Source: Cricetomys ansorgei (Eukaryota; Chordata; Mammalia; Rodentia; Nesomyidae). Taken from it: a stretch of 64,000 bases of DNA. A program made the translations under genes and the position numbers. Position 1 is the stretch's first letter, and the number at the start of each line of letters is the position of its first letter. The stretch is from the NCBI GenBank assembly GCA_026225945.1, contig JAMJFZ010000114.1, positions 292,609-356,608 on the forward strand. The letters run 5' to 3'. Positions 1 through 12,334 of this stretch are shown here, piece after piece. The notes below the pieces were generated by a model. It was not told the DNA's origin. It did no database searches and saw only the letters and a list, made by a program, of their open reading frames with translations.

Positions 1-228
1 AGTACTTGCCATTAAACAGAGAGGTTTATGAGAAAGCAAGTACTTGACATTAAATCGAGGAGAGGTTAGTGCCTTTACCACTAGGAGCGCAGGGTTTTTC
101 AATCTCATTAAATCTGAACTGATAATTTATGTAAGTATAGCAGTAATAGAATCTATTCACATTTTAAAATATTATTTTAGTCAAAGTTTTGATAATATCT
201 AAGGTGCCTTACTAGCTCCAGTAAGCCA

Positions 229-394
229 AATATATATAAATATATGTATGTATATATATATATGTGTGTGTGTGTGTAAATATATGTATATATGTGTATA
301 TATATGTGTGTGTAAAAATATGTGTATATATACATATATGAATATATGTGTATATATGTGGGTGTACATATATGTATATATACACACACACACA
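229..394. repeat. TA/TG-rich microsatellite
   Basis: An interrupted run of TATA, TATG and TGTG units. The open frames across it encode only Tyr/Ile/Thr/His repeats and are artefacts of the repeat. Confidence 0.9.
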
Positions 395-1379
395 TAAGGT
401 TCACACTGCTAAACTTGATGCTCTCAGGAAAGCGACAGGATAAAATACAGGTCTGTGGAAGACAGAAGGCAGTACAGCCATGGAAAAGGACAGGGTAAGA
501 GTTAAGGAGAAAGAGTTAAGGAGATACCATCTGTGTTTGAAAAGGTGCACCCTGCAATTCAGAATGTTAGGTAAGCCTAACTAATTTAACATTCCTCTTT
601 CTTAAAGAAGATCAAACAAATCTGGAGAAATCCTTGGAAGACTATTTAACAGATACGGTAAAGCTTTTTCTACGTGATGTCTTAAACCAATAATTCAGAA
701 GAATGCTGAAAGGAAATTCTAGCATTGCTCTGTCCAGAATGAGACCCTCTGCTTAAAGCTCTGTCTAAATCCATTTAACCAAAGCAGCTTAGTCATCCGT
801 GAACTTTCTCTCTCTACTTAATTTAACTCTTATTCTTGTTCTTTTTTTGTTCTACAATGATCTGTAATTGTATTTCTTCTAAGACAAAACTATTTTTTTC
901 TCCTTAATGAAAACATATGCCTGGCATGGTTTTTCTTTAAAAGATAGTACTATTTTATTTATTTCCCATATGTAATTGTTTCCTTTCATCCTATGGATCC
1001 TTCCAGTGGATTCCATCACACATGTTAATTAGAATTTTTAACTTTAGCAACCTTAATTTCTAGTAAAAACTAGGAAAAGGGATCTTGTAATCTTTAATTT
1101 TTGAAAGGATTTCATAATCTTTAAAAAGTATGTTTCCTCATAACATATTTTATATGTGATTCAGGAAATTCTTACCAGCAGACCCCAGTTCCCCTTCTGT
1201 AAGAAAATAAGAATAGACATTGAGCTATCTAAAAAAAAGAAAAAAAAAAAAGGTATTCTTTGTGTGGGACACTGGGAACTGTATGACATCATTGTGTTGT
1301 AGATTGTCTTCTTGTCAGTAATGTTCACTGTTAGCAACTGACACTGTTAGTAATAAGCATTCAGGCCAGGAGCTTTCCA
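395..1379. other. AT-rich intergenic stretch
   Basis: I see no gene, splice-flanked reading frame or recognisable repeat here, apart from short A and T runs (an A-rich run near 1231-1250). Confidence 0.5.
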
Positions 1380-1402
1380 TTTGTTTGTTTGTTTGTTTGT
1401 TT
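1380..1402. repeat. (GTTT)n microsatellite
   Basis: About five tandem GTTT units. Confidence 0.85.
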
Positions 1403-1859
1403 AAAGAAATCAATGGTATTACTCTAGAGCACATTAAAAACAAAAAAAAGCCATCAGCAAAGGACATGGTTTGGGTTTTCATAGGATCCCAATTCTTTTG
1501 TCACTTTAATGCATGGGGACGATTTGCAAATTAGGATTAAGCTAATCTCTTGGTTGGGTAGAAAAGGCTTGAGACCTGGTGTTATAGGGAACCCCCTTGA
1601 TGAGAATCCACCTTCATTGAGAAAGCACAGCTGAGGGCAGAGGCTGAGAGTCTGTGCTGTGTAAAGGGTGTCCGCGTTCCTCACAAACACTGAAGAGCGG
1701 GTGGCGGAATCTTCAGAGGTCCGGGTGAATCAGAACAGAAAGGATAAGTCGAATGTGTTTTTAAAAGAGTGTTCATTAGCCAAGCTTTCTCTTGGCTTAA
1801 AAGGCTCTCTTCTTTTCTTTTTCTTTTTCTTTTTTTCTTTTTTTATTTGTTTGTTTTTG

Positions 1860-2005
1860 TTTTTTTGGGACAGAGTTTCTCTGTTGTAACTCTGGCTGTC
1901 CTGGAACTCACTCTGTAGACCAGGATGGCTTCGAACTCACAGAGATCCACCTGCTTCTGCCTCCCAAGTGCTGGGATTAAAGACGTGTGCCACCACCATC
2001 CAGTG
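1860..2005 (-). mobile_element. B1 SINE, minus orientation
   Basis: The reverse complement carries the B1 hallmarks: GTGGTGGCACACGTCTTTAAT-like Pol III A-box region, a 'CAGCACTTGGGAGGCAG'-like block, the 'ACAGAGTGAGTTCCAGGACAG' region and an A-rich tail (T-rich on this strand, from about 1805). Confidence 0.9.
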
Positions 2006-2009
2006 AAAC

Positions 2010-2246
2010 TTTTAAAATGCGTATTTATTTTGTTTTATTTTTACGTGTATGAGTGTTTTACCTTTCCGTGTGTGTATGCACCACATATGTCCCTGCTGCC
2101 CTTGGAGGCCAGAGAGGGTGCCAGATCCTCTGGAACCCAAGTGACCTCGTGAATGTGGTCTGTGAGCTACCATGTGGGTGCTGGTAGCTAAATGTAGTTC
2201 TTTTGCAATAGCAATGCTTTTAACTGTTGAGCCATCTGTGACGATC
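2010..2246 (-). mobile_element. B3/B2-type SINE, minus orientation
   Basis: The reverse complement starts with the AGATGGCTCA tRNA-derived head and has the CCCACATGGTAGCTCACA block typical of the B2/B3 family. It directly abuts the B1 element. Confidence 0.75.
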
Positions 2247-2335
2247 AATGTTGGATTTTTTTTTCATGGTGTTTAATTTTTGGTATTTGAGTGATACCAA
2301 CAAAGCATATCACCCTTGAAAACAGCTGGTTTTGT

Positions 2336-2402
2336 AGCCGGACATGATTAACCCTTTAGGAGTCAGAGGTCCAGGCCAGCTTGGGCTACAGAATGAGACC
2401 CA
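2336..2402 (+). mobile_element. B1 fragment
   Basis: A short degraded B1 segment: a GCCGGACATG head, an AGGCCAGCTTGGGCTACAG block, and an A-rich end. Confidence 0.5.
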
Positions 2403-2404
2403 TC

Positions 2405-3139
2405 TGAAAACAAATTTTAAAAGCAAAACTTAAACCAAACCACTTTTTCATATATAGCATTGAAAGAAGATATGATAAGTGCTAATATCTACACAAAGCT
2501 TTTGGATTTGTCAAGCTCTTTCTGGCACACATCTTGAAAAATTATCAAGCCTTTTCAGAATTTTATAAGAATCAATCTAACTGGTTTTTTGCACCCCCAG
2601 ACAGACTGAAAGAGGAAGTTCACTTGTGGCTGCAGAACCACAAGGTGGCTCAATAAGGCCAGTTCCTTCACTTCCATCATCTGCACACTCTGGTAGTTCC
2701 CCTTATGAGAAGCCAGGGTGGGTCTCATATGTATTTATTTGTTTAATTAAAGTGCATTGCATTGGAATACATCTACTAGAAAGTAAAAATATAGAAGTCT
2801 TAGAATGATTTGCTACCACAAGATACACATGAAGCCCATGCAGACGATTATATTTAAAAGAAAAAGAAATTAACAGAGTCAGTGCGGCTGTGGAAAAACT
2901 ACGGAAAGAGTATGAAGATTCCTCAAAGGGGGCAGAATGGCACCACCACGTGACCTAGCCAAAAAAAAAAAAAAAACCTAGTTTTATTTTTTATTTGGAT
3001 TTGATTTTTTTAATTGAATTATATACTTAGTATATAACCAACAGAAATGGAAGTACAGACTAGAAAGGATAGTTGTTCACACATGTGCACAGCAATTTAG
3101 TCACAATAGCCTAGGTGTGCTCTGGACCTGTCTGTCTGC
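2405..3139. other. Intergenic, no gene seen
   Basis: Single-copy AT-rich sequence with an A17 run near 2960. Short open frames here have no recognisable domain or splice context. Confidence 0.4.
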
Positions 3140-3390
3140 TTGTCTGTGATGGCTAATCTTGCTTGTCAATTTGACTACATCTGGAATCAACTAAAACCCA
3201 AGCAGCTGGACAGATTTATAAGGGATTTTTTTTTTTTCTTGATTGAATCATTTGAAATGGGAAGGCCCTCCCTAAATCTGTCCGGTGGATGGTCTCTCCT
3301 TCTCACTCCCTGGTGGGCCTATCTGTCCGCTGCAGACCTCTCTCCTGAAATAACCCCTACATCACCCTGTGAAGAGTCTACTTCATGAGT
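3140..3390 (+). mobile_element. Rodent interspersed repeat fragment
   Basis: Begins TGTGATGGCTAATCTTGCTT and continues with a block reading 'TCTGGAATCAACTAAAACCC', a sequence frequent in rodent genomes. I recognise the repeat but am not sure of its class (LTR or DNA element). A T11 run interrupts it. The 82-aa frame across it is fortuitous. Confidence 0.5.
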
Positions 3391-3404
3391 GGCGTGCAGG
3401 AGAG

Positions 3405-4033
3405 GGGGTGTGGGTCTTTAGGTCGCTATCAGGAACCCGGGGGATCTAATAACTGAACAGGATAAAGAGTTCCCGGATCTGTCAGGCAGTGGTGGCTAAA
3501 ATGTCATTTAATTCAAGGGCTTGAGTGAATTCATTGGGGTTACGGGAGTGGGGGAATGCGTAGGTTTAAAACAGGTAATCAATTCTGCCTATTGCTGCTG
3601 GCCCTCTCAAAGGGGCTAGGGCTGAGTGGACCCATCTGTGACACAGGAGGGTGTGGGACTCCTTGGACTGGAGGGTTGCAGGAGAGAGGCCAAAAGTGCC
3701 CCCGCACTCTGGAAGAAGAGATGCGGGCTGTGACACTGGGGGCAGCCTTCTCCCCTCCTAATCCACGGAGGTCCCTGGTCAAAAATATTAGTTATAACTT
3801 ACTTGCTTCACAGAAGCTAAAGGAACATGTTTATCTGCATTAGGGCGGGTCCCTTGCTTAGGTGCGCCCCGCCCTGCCATGCTAATTAAGGCTTCCCCGC
3901 CTGAGGGAGAAGCCCCACCTTCCCGGAAGGATATTTAATAAGGAAAAAGGTTTTGAATAAAGAGTTTCGTGTCCATCAGACTTCGCACTCCCGAGACTTC
4001 TTTTGAGTTTCATCCCTTTGTTCTCAGCAGCAA
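3405..4033 (+). mobile_element. Probable solo ERV long terminal repeat
   Basis: The 3' part shows the order expected of a retroviral LTR: a GC-rich segment, a TATA-like GGATATTTAATAAGG near 3928-3942, an AATAAA signal about 25 bp further on (near 3956-3961), then a GT/CT-rich stretch and a CA end near 4020. No flanking gag/pol/env frames are present, so it is probably solo or fragmentary. The 5' boundary is a guess. Old retroviral remnant, non-coding. Confidence 0.4.
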
Positions 4034-4396
4034 GCAGGGATCACAGTCCATTCCCGGTCCAAGGAACCCACGTGTCCATGTCCCGTCCTGTCTGTCGGTG
4101 TCTCCCCCCCCCTTCCCTGTGCTTTCCTGTGGCACGCTCGCTTGTTCAGCTTGAGTTCCTTCCCCCCCTACCCCCCTGCCCGGCCAGGGTGGGAAACTGG
4201 GCAGCTTCCCAGCTAACTGCAGGCTGGGGCAGAGCTGTGGCAAAGGCGCGGGAGGACCAAGCCAACAGGAGGGAAGGGCCCGTGTTTCTTTTCTTTTCCA
4301 GGAGCAGAGACACTAGTGCCCTCAACCCGCCATGCGAGGTTTCACCCGTTTCCATAGGGTACCACATAAATCCAGATCTTTTAAGGTGGGGACATC

Positions 4397-4423
4397 CAAC
4401 TTAAACTTAAACTTAAACTTCTA
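4397..4423. repeat. (AAACTT)n short tandem repeat
   Basis: Four tandem copies of a six-base AAACTT unit. Confidence 0.8.
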
Positions 4424-4424
4424 A

Positions 4425-5858
4425 AGGCCATAGAAGAAGAAAAGGGTAAATGAGGTGTTATTAATGAACAGACTTTAAATTTTGCAAAATTAAGCAGCAC
4501 TGGAGCTGAATTGAGGTGGCAATTGGTCAGCAATATAAATGTACTTAAAATAGAAAATTTAATATTACAATAAAAATCAGTTTAAAAAATCAATAGAAAG
4601 GTGTATTCAGATATATCTTATTTTCTACTTCGGGGAGCACATGCACTGTCTAGGTTGCTGCCTTCGATGAGCAAGACCTTTGACTTCTCTGCGTGCTTCA
4701 CTGTACAGAAGTAAGCTTGCAATGCATCTTCTGTTCAGATAGTACCCTGCTGCATAATGAGAATACGAGAGCTGCACCAACCAGTTGGAACTCAAGGAAG
4801 TCCTGGAGCACTGTGGTCAAGCTCCGCTCCTCCGTTCTGCCAGCCCTAGTTCATAACATCTTGTCGCCCATGGCCCCTGTTGTCCTGAACAAATATAACA
4901 TCTAATTGCCTCCTCCTTTTTTGGAGGTTTGCAACACCTGTTTCATAGTTCTGCTGTCTCCATTATTTATTAACATAAGGTTCGCATATGTTTTTAAAAT
5001 AACTGTTTAGCTCGGGCTTGTTTGCTCCCTTTCACTGGGATCTCAGAATAGATAACACACCTCCTATTTTGTCCTTTCCCTCAGCATTTGCCCAACTACT
5101 TCACCTCTGAGGACCTTATTTGCATCTATGAAATGTGGACTTAGATATGTCCACTTAAACTTGTTTCTCAAATAAACCGTGAATTTCTTATCATTGCAAG
5201 AATTCCTCAGCTATCATAAATATAGATGATGCTTGATCTTTGAGATTCTTTGTGGGTGCATAAACCCGAGATCCTACTAAGAGTACCAAATTGTCCAGCA
5301 GGTGGCGACAGCCTGTCTCCCTGCATCGTCTTTATTTCCTGCACTTTGTACATAGGATGTCAGGGGCTGGAAGAGAGAGCAAAGCGCTTTGCACGCTGTA
5401 GAGGTACTTAACTGAGATGCCTATGGAAATCTCCAGATCCTTTGATTTTTAAGGTGACATGGTTACCATATTTCTTATCAAAATCAAGCTGAAGAAGTGA
5501 TGGCAATGAACTAAGAACTTAGATTCTCACTATTCTGTCCCCTGAACACCAGCCTTCCTTGACCCTAAAATATTAGAGCCTAGCATTTCTCACCTTTGAT
5601 GACCATCTGCCTGCCATCTGCAGAAGTGGAACGTGTCTGAGTTTCTCCATATCAGTGGGCATTACAGACAGCCCATCAAGTGCTTCCTACTCAGAGTTGC
5701 CCTTTTGTTCAGGACAGGGAACACATGAGAGACATCTTGCATTCACTAGGAAGATGGAGACTTCAGAAAAGAGAACCTTCTTCAAGAATTAAATTTAAAT
5801 AGTTCCAAAGGAAAGTGCATTTTCAATAGTAGTTATTCAAATTAAAACATTTTAGCAG
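4425..5858. other. Intergenic, no gene seen
   Basis: No supported gene. Contains one CTCF-like motif at 5295-5308 (listed separately). Confidence 0.4.
5295..5308 (+). promoter_or_regulatory. CTCF-like core motif
   Basis: CCAGCAGGTGGCGA matches 13 of 14 positions of the CTCF core consensus CCASYAGRKGGCRS. Sequence match only; no occupancy evidence. Confidence 0.35.
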
Positions 5859-5893
5859 AGTGGTGGTGGTGCACACCTTTAATCCCAGACTCA
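5859..5893 (+). mobile_element. B1 5' fragment
   Basis: GTGGTGGTGCACACCTTTAA followed by TCCCAG is the 5' head of a B1 SINE. The rest of the element is missing. Confidence 0.6.
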
Positions 5894-5904
5894 GACACGT
5901 TCCA

Positions 5905-8646
5905 CTTCTGCCCCTGTTTCTCCAAGATGTTCCCTGGGATCCAGTCATTCCCCTCAGAGAAGAGTCATGTCAAACAACGTTAATATGATAGAGAAGCCAG
6001 GCATTGAGACTGCAATATACTGCACACATGGCTTCTAGGCAACAGTCATAGTCTCGTCTCTTGTGGGTACAATGAAGTTAAGAATGTCAGCTTTGCCTGG
6101 TATCACTGTAACTATCTACCTGCTAACTACTCCATGATGCAAGTGGGACACGTCCTTCCTGAGACAGAACTAGAGCAACCTTGTACTGGGAGGCAAGTCC
6201 TTGTTGCTTTAAGTCCTACCTCTGCTCTTCTCCATGTGTAGAAAAAGACTTTGCATGTGATCTAGTTTGAGTCTATGAATTGTACATGTTTGTTTAGTGT
6301 GACTAACTAAAAGCAATGGGTGATCTTCTGGTTTCTATCTTCTTGAAAACTCAATTCTAGCTCTCACAGTATGGGTTTCTGGACCTCTGCATGGAGAAAG
6401 ATTAAGTTATGGGTTGCACATGAGTGCCTGCCTTAAAGGTTTCAGGGCAGTGGAGGGAGCCCTGGTGCCATCTTTGATGTGTTAAAGAAATTCTTGTAGT
6501 GTTTTCTGTGTGGCTTGTTCCAGCATGTTTCAGGAGGACTGAGCTAAAAATAGCAATATAGTTTTTTTTTTTTAAACCTGAAACCCTCAAGGTAGGACAT
6601 CTATAAATTCTTTTAAGCAATTGGTTCTGAGATTGAAAATACATACAAGAATTACCATAGGAGACTGACTGAACAGCAGGCAGGTTTCACAGACTTCTGT
6701 CAATCAATGAATTTATTTTAAAGTAGGAAAAGTATGTGTAAGAATATGCATGGGTAAATAGCTTCATCTAGTAATTTCATCATGTGTCCTTATGTCAACG
6801 TGTCATAATACATAATAAATATATGTAACTTTACTTTCTAGCTAATATAAACATATGACTTGCAACAAATAAATGATTCAGTTAACGGTGTGAATAACAG
6901 AGCTAGCTAGTGAGGAATGAATGAAATGGACCTGGATCTCACATCTGCAGAGTCTGTGATCTGGCCCTTTACTTCAGAAGATCTAATAATTCCCAGGGAT
7001 GCCCATGATTGAACACAGCTTCCGAGTCAGAAGAACAAAAGAGTAGCCAAACTGTAAGCCAGATGTCGTTAGGTACTGAAGAACAGCCACTCCTTTATGT
7101 ATTATTCAGTGTCAAGGTCCTTTGTACAGACCCAGAGACAGAACCTTCTATACTTCCTATATCTCCCCTTGATATCTTTTGAAATCTTCCATTTGTAAAT
7201 ACATAATATACTGAATGTTATTTATTTATTACTGTTTTTAAGCTCAAGGACAATTTTAGCAGAATTTTGGAGAAAAGCTGTGAAGAATCCTGGCTGTAAA
7301 TCCAGCCAGGCATTTGGCAGCTGCTCAAAGGAGGGAGACAGAGAAAAGAAAAAATTGTACCATCTGAGTTAGGTTGGCATCAAGGAGAGCCACTCGGCAG
7401 ATAAGCAGCTACACAGAGGGGAGGGGAACATTAAGAAAGAATGAAGAGGCCCAAGTTACCAGAGAAAGCACACTTAGGCTCTGGCCAACATCTGAAAGAA
7501 AAACACAGAAGAGGAAAGAAAGAAAAAGTCAATTAGATCGTATAGAACCTCAAGGGAGATCTGGAGCTATTATGTTAAGGGACAGTGATTCTGGGAAGGA
7601 AAGATACATTAGCTCATTAAAGGACTAATTAGCCCTACTATCTCTTTAGCATGACTGAAGATAGAACCACCTTCCTGAGGATTGGTCCTTTGGCCAAGTG
7701 ATTGACACACCCAACTGGAAAGTTAGGTCTCCATCAAGTCAGAGATTCGATTCCCTTGACCATAAGGAATTTTCCCATAATCCTTTGTATCAGTGGCCCT
7801 TATTGCATCTGCAACATTCTCACCTCTGAAAAGGACAATCCTAAAATCATTTGGGATACAGGTTGAGACTGGAGAATAGGTATAATCTATTTTTACCATG
7901 AAAACCTAGAGATTTTCAAAACTGTTCGCCAGAAGGAACTAACGTTTGGATTGGAGTTTTAGTTTCCCATCCTCATGTACCGCCTCTAGGATTTAGTGTT
8001 GTCTCACGAGAATGCAAACATCAAAAAGATGGGAACCCATGATCCTGTGGTAATCCCTCCGAATATACTGTAAAGGACATTGATGCCAATGACAACATCT
8101 TTACAAACCCTTTGCAACCGTCTGCAAACATCGGCTTGCAGCTGGTGATAACTCGTGCTGACCTGCAAATTTGCACTGTTTCCATTGTTTATTCATTGAG
8201 CAGGATCTACTGCACAGCTGGTCTTCTTGTCACATGGTGAGACCAGTTGGGAGCTCACTCTTTCCATGAAATTGCATCTGGTAAAAATGTTGGCATATCT
8301 GGCGTTTTCTCTGTGCCTTAAAATTCCCTGACCACTCTGTAGTATTTCCTACCTCCGTCTCCTCTCCATTCTAACTTGACATTGTAAAATCTCAGCTAGG
8401 AGCAGGTACATCTAGGCCAAGTCCCTCACTAAGACAAAACATGGAATATCAGGACACTACAATTAATGTCCAGATGAGGACAAGACACATGACCAAAGAA
8501 AATACAAAATAGTCACATCTACTCCAAGATTCCAGCCCTGCAGGGAAAACCTTCCAGTTGTGATTTGAATTCCTGTATTTCCTCAGGTTTCTGACCACAT
8601 TTCTACATGGAGCAGACTCTTATAGGCAGTGTATGAATACTGGGGC
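5905..8646. other. Intergenic, no gene seen
   Basis: AT-rich sequence without supported genes. The longest frames (80 and 84 aa) are within chance expectation and have no domains. Confidence 0.4.
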
Positions 8647-9064
8647 TGTGCTGGCTAGTTTTAAACCAAGGTGACATAGGCTAGAGTTATTTGGGAAGAG
8701 TGACCCTCAGTTAAGAAAATAAATCCCATCAGACTGGCCTATGGACAAGACTTGTGTGGCATTTTCTTGATTGATGATTGGTGTGGGAAGGCCCAGCCCA
8801 CTGTGGGTAATGCTACCCCTGGGGGGGGGGTTAATCCTGGGTTTTATAAGAAAGAAGTCTAAGCAAGCCATGAGAAACAAGTCAGACAGTAAGCAGCACC
8901 CCTTCAAGGCCTCTTCATCAGTTCCTGCCTTCAGGTTCCTTCCTTGAGTTCTTCCCCTGACTTCCCTGGATGATGGACTATAAGCTGTAAGATAAAATAA
9001 ACCCTTTCCTTCACAAGCTGTTTTGGCTGTGATGTTTATCATAGCAATAGAACCCTAACTAAGA
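8647..9064 (+). mobile_element. Common rodent interspersed repeat, nearly full length
   Basis: Begins GTGCTGGCTAGTTTTAAACC, contains the 'GGCATTTTCTTGATTGATGA' and 'AGCAAGCCATGAGAAACAAG' blocks, an AATAAACCCTTTCC polyadenylation-like segment near 8997, and ends CCCTAACTAAGAC. This is a high-copy repeat in mouse and rat genomes; I do not assign the class with confidence. A G10 run lies at about 8821-8830. Confidence 0.6.
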
Positions 9065-9482
9065 CTTCCTCCTCAGGCCCAGCACCAGGATGCCATGTGC
9101 TCACCGCCTCCTCCTCCTCCGAGAGCTTTTGTACAATACTTTCACTTCTGCAGTGGCTGGTCTCAGGCTGTACTCCGCATCCACCTCACACTAGAAAATT
9201 CTTTCACATCCAACTGCCTTCCCTATAGGCAGAATATCTTTGGGAAGTTGAAAGAAGAGTCTTAGACTTTGCATTTATATTTATTGTCAGTGATTTTTGG
9301 CAAGTTATTCAACCTGGTTAAACTTTAGTGTCTACATCTATACAACGTGATGAGTAAGCCAGAATGTTTTCAGAGATTGTATACATGAATAAAAATCTTT
9401 GCAAATGTTAACATATAAAATAAATGAATTTCTTATAGTTTCCCCTCCCTCTGCCTACTTCTTCATTGGCAACAAACCTTCC
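9064..9482. other. Intergenic, 3' of the beta-defensin gene
   Basis: No gene seen. This is the region downstream of the minus-strand beta-defensin gene. Confidence 0.4.
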
Positions 9483-9488
9483 TTTAAT
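9483..9488 (-). terminator. Candidate ATTAAA polyadenylation signal of the beta-defensin gene
   Basis: On the minus strand ATTAAA lies about 105 nt after the stop codon at 9593-9595. It is the nearest plausible poly(A) signal to the stop. Confidence 0.4.
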
Positions 9489-9592
9489 CAATAGTAATGA
9501 CAGAGCAATGTGTGATTTAGACTTGAACATGTCTAAACTCAGGCAACAGGAGCCACGCTCAGATGCATGCCAGGCTCCTTGACTGTCTTGTG

Positions 9593-10238
9593 TCAATTTC
9601 TTATTTTGCAGCAAACAGTAAAAGCTCTGCAGGGTCCCCGGAAAGGTTCACAGTTTGGTGTTCCCTGCTTCAGGCAGATGCCTCCTCGGAGATAGCAAGG
9701 TCTTTCGAAATTGAGCGCGGTGCTGATAGCTAAAAAGCAAAAGAGAATGTTTGCATAGAATCTGGTAATCTTGAGGTCGTTACTACGGTAGAAATGCTTA
9801 GAGATGTCTATTCGGGGCCTGGGGAAAGAATCTTTGCTGTCATACAATTCACAGTAGCCTAGTGAGTGAGTTTGGTTGTCAACTCGCGTGCCTGTTCGGT
9901 AGAGAGACAGTTGAAGATGACTGTCCTAAGAAGCCTGGAGTGTTGTAAAGACACAATGACCGTCCACCAAAGGAACATTGGCAGCTATCTTCCTCCTTCC
10001 TATTTCACTCCCTCTTCCTCTTTCCTTCCCCTCTTCCGGCAGTACACGGGATAGAGTCCTGTGTCGTGCAAGTGATTTGGGGCCCAGAGGTGATTTCCAA
10101 GTCATCCTTAGTTTTACTATGGTCATTAATTTGGGGAAAGGAAAAAAGCAAAAATAATAAGAAAGGCCATGATATGTATTTACCATGCAGTACCTGGAAG
10201 ATGGCAAAGAGAGCCAGGAGGAAACCATGGAGTCTCAT
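9593..10238 (-). CDS. Beta-defensin, two exons, intact
   Basis: A secreted antimicrobial peptide of the beta-defensin family, expected to act on microbial membranes outside the cell. Exon 1 (10184-10238) encodes a hydrophobic signal peptide, MRLHGFLLALFAIFQVLH, and ends in phase 1 at a good donor (CATG|GTAAAT). A 454-bp intron ends in a pyrimidine tract and TTTTTAG. Exon 2 (9593-9729) stays in phase and encodes the mature peptide. The predicted precursor is 63 aa with six cysteines, ending CCKIRN. Spacing is C-x6-C-x7-C-x6-C-x5-CC. The family norm is x3-5 between Cys2 and Cys3, so Cys3 lies about three residues late while the Cys2-Cys4 distance is normal. The region carries the conserved GG before Cys2 and net charge near +5. 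The alternative donor CAG|GTACTG would break the frame. No TATA box is obvious upstream. I cannot match it to a numbered Defb gene, so no symbol is given. Confidence 0.85.
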
Positions 10239-10399
10239 TGTTGTGCAGTTTAGTCCTGAGGACCTGGTGACGACAATCACGAGGACAACGTTAGGAGGAA
10301 CTTGTGGTGGCCCACGGGTCCCTACCGAGACCAGCCTTCTCCTCCATGGCCCTCAGGGACGGCAAGGTCCTCCTGGCACATTTCCCAGAACCCATCGAT

Positions 10400-12334
10400 A
10401 GCTGCCTGTTCCTTCCCTCCACACTTCTCTACAGCATCATGGGAAGATGGGGTTGAACTGAGTCTGAGATCTGAATGTCACAGGCCACCGTGACATGGAG
10501 GCTGGCTATTTCGAAGGGAGATTGAGAATGGTCCCTCACAATCCAGGCCAGGAATCTGAAAATATTTTGAGGTCAGCTGCTATATATTTCAAGTCTCCTT
10601 AAAAGGAAAATCCACTGTGGTTTGGGACTGGGTCTATCTTGGTAGATATCTACGCTAAGGACATCACGGTTGTCAAGAAATAGTGAAAAGAATACATCCA
10701 TTTACTTCTGAAACGTGAATGCCATTATGTACTTGCACTTAAATCTACCATTTTTAAAATTAAAAAAAACATATATTATAAAATCCCAAATGATAGAGAA
10801 ATATTAAAAAGGAAGGTTGAAAAATCCCTCACAGCTTCCCTTTTCAAACATGAACATTATTTACAGTTCAGAGTCTTTTGATTATTTTTCTTTGCTAATA
10901 AAATCATGCAAATATTGTTTTAAAATTAGAATATATGATCAGACTTCAAAGCCAGGTCACTTATATTTTCCATTTAAAAGTTATATTAGAAATCTTTAAT
11001 ATTTGCTTAAATACATGCATGTTAAACATGTATATATCTTTAGAAGTTTATGTGACTATGACTTTGCATAAATTCTTAGAAGTGGAATATTGCAGTGAAA
11101 CATATTTCAAGATTTAGTGCAGACTGTCAAGTGCTCATTTGGAAACTGTAATGTTCTCCTTGCTCTCTCACTAATTTATTATTCTTATTTACTACATTCT
11201 TTACATATATTTACAATATATTCCTTACAATTCTTTACAATGTGTGTACATATATTCTTTATTCTCTAACTAACATTTAGTCAACTATTCACATTATTAC
11301 TGGGACTGGCCGGTTATCATTAATTATTTTTTATCTTAGTGAGATGAATGAATAACATTTCTGTTTATATTACATTTTAAATTTTTCTGAGATTGAATAG
11401 CTTTAATGCTCATTAGCTACTCTTGGTCACTTCCACTCTTTCTTCTGATCTTTCTCAGTGACTTCGAAGGACCCCACGTGTGTTTAAAGTCGCTAATTTT
11501 TTTTTTTTTTTTTTGTCATATGTATCCTAGAAAGGGTTTCGGCTTTGTTTTTAACTGGCATTTCTCATCCAGTAGCTGACATTCATGTGCTCGATACTCC
11601 CCTCTATATTGTTCATGTTTGTTTTCTCTTAAAGGTCTTTATTTTGTTTTTAGTTCTATCTAAGTCTCTCTGCATTTCTGGTCAACGCCATCCTTAGTTA
11701 TTTCAGCCCTGGATCGGGGGCAGTTCTAAAATCTGTGGTAGACTTCTATTCCTAGTAAGGATGTGAAGAGTGGTTTTTTGCCCAGTTCAGAGATACAGAC
11801 TTCCCACACCCACAGCAATCCCATCACTGAGTGTGGAATCTCATACGAAAAACGTGAGTATGGCTTCATGCTAGTTTTCTAAGGAACTGAGACTGACAGA
11901 CGTTGACAAATAAACCACCCAGTATTCTGAGCAATGAAGATGTTGAGGGTGCTCACACGTGGGGTGCATCAGGGCATTGTGGCAGGACATCCCTCGTGCT
12001 CACTGGCTACAAAATTTCAGAGCTCCGAACGCCAGCCTGGCTGTGTGTACAATGCTTAGATACACCGGTAGCTTGGGGATTCCATGCTGCTCATCCTCCA
12101 GGCTGTCTCTCCCGGCGCCAGCCTGCATGGTTTAACTCAAACAGGGTACAGCAGGGATTCTTGGAATTCGTGATTACTATCCACGATTTACTCTTACAAA
12201 ATAACTTCTAAATTACTTTATCAAATTGGAAGCCCCGGGATTGCTTTTTTAATGCATTCAATTGAAATTGTAGGTTTTGTTGAAGGAAAAAAATCACAAG
12301 CGAAGAGCCTGATAATAAGAGTTTGCCTTAAAGT
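10400..12334. other. AT-rich intergenic, possible ancient L1 remnant
   Basis: No gene seen. The 10.8-11.7 kb part is very AT-rich with T-rich runs and may be an eroded minus-strand L1, but I cannot support this base by base. Confidence 0.3.

Noticed and set aside
4003..4404. 133-codon plus-strand frame after the LTR
   Set aside because: Pro/Ser-rich translation of C-rich sequence, no gag-like or other domain recognised.
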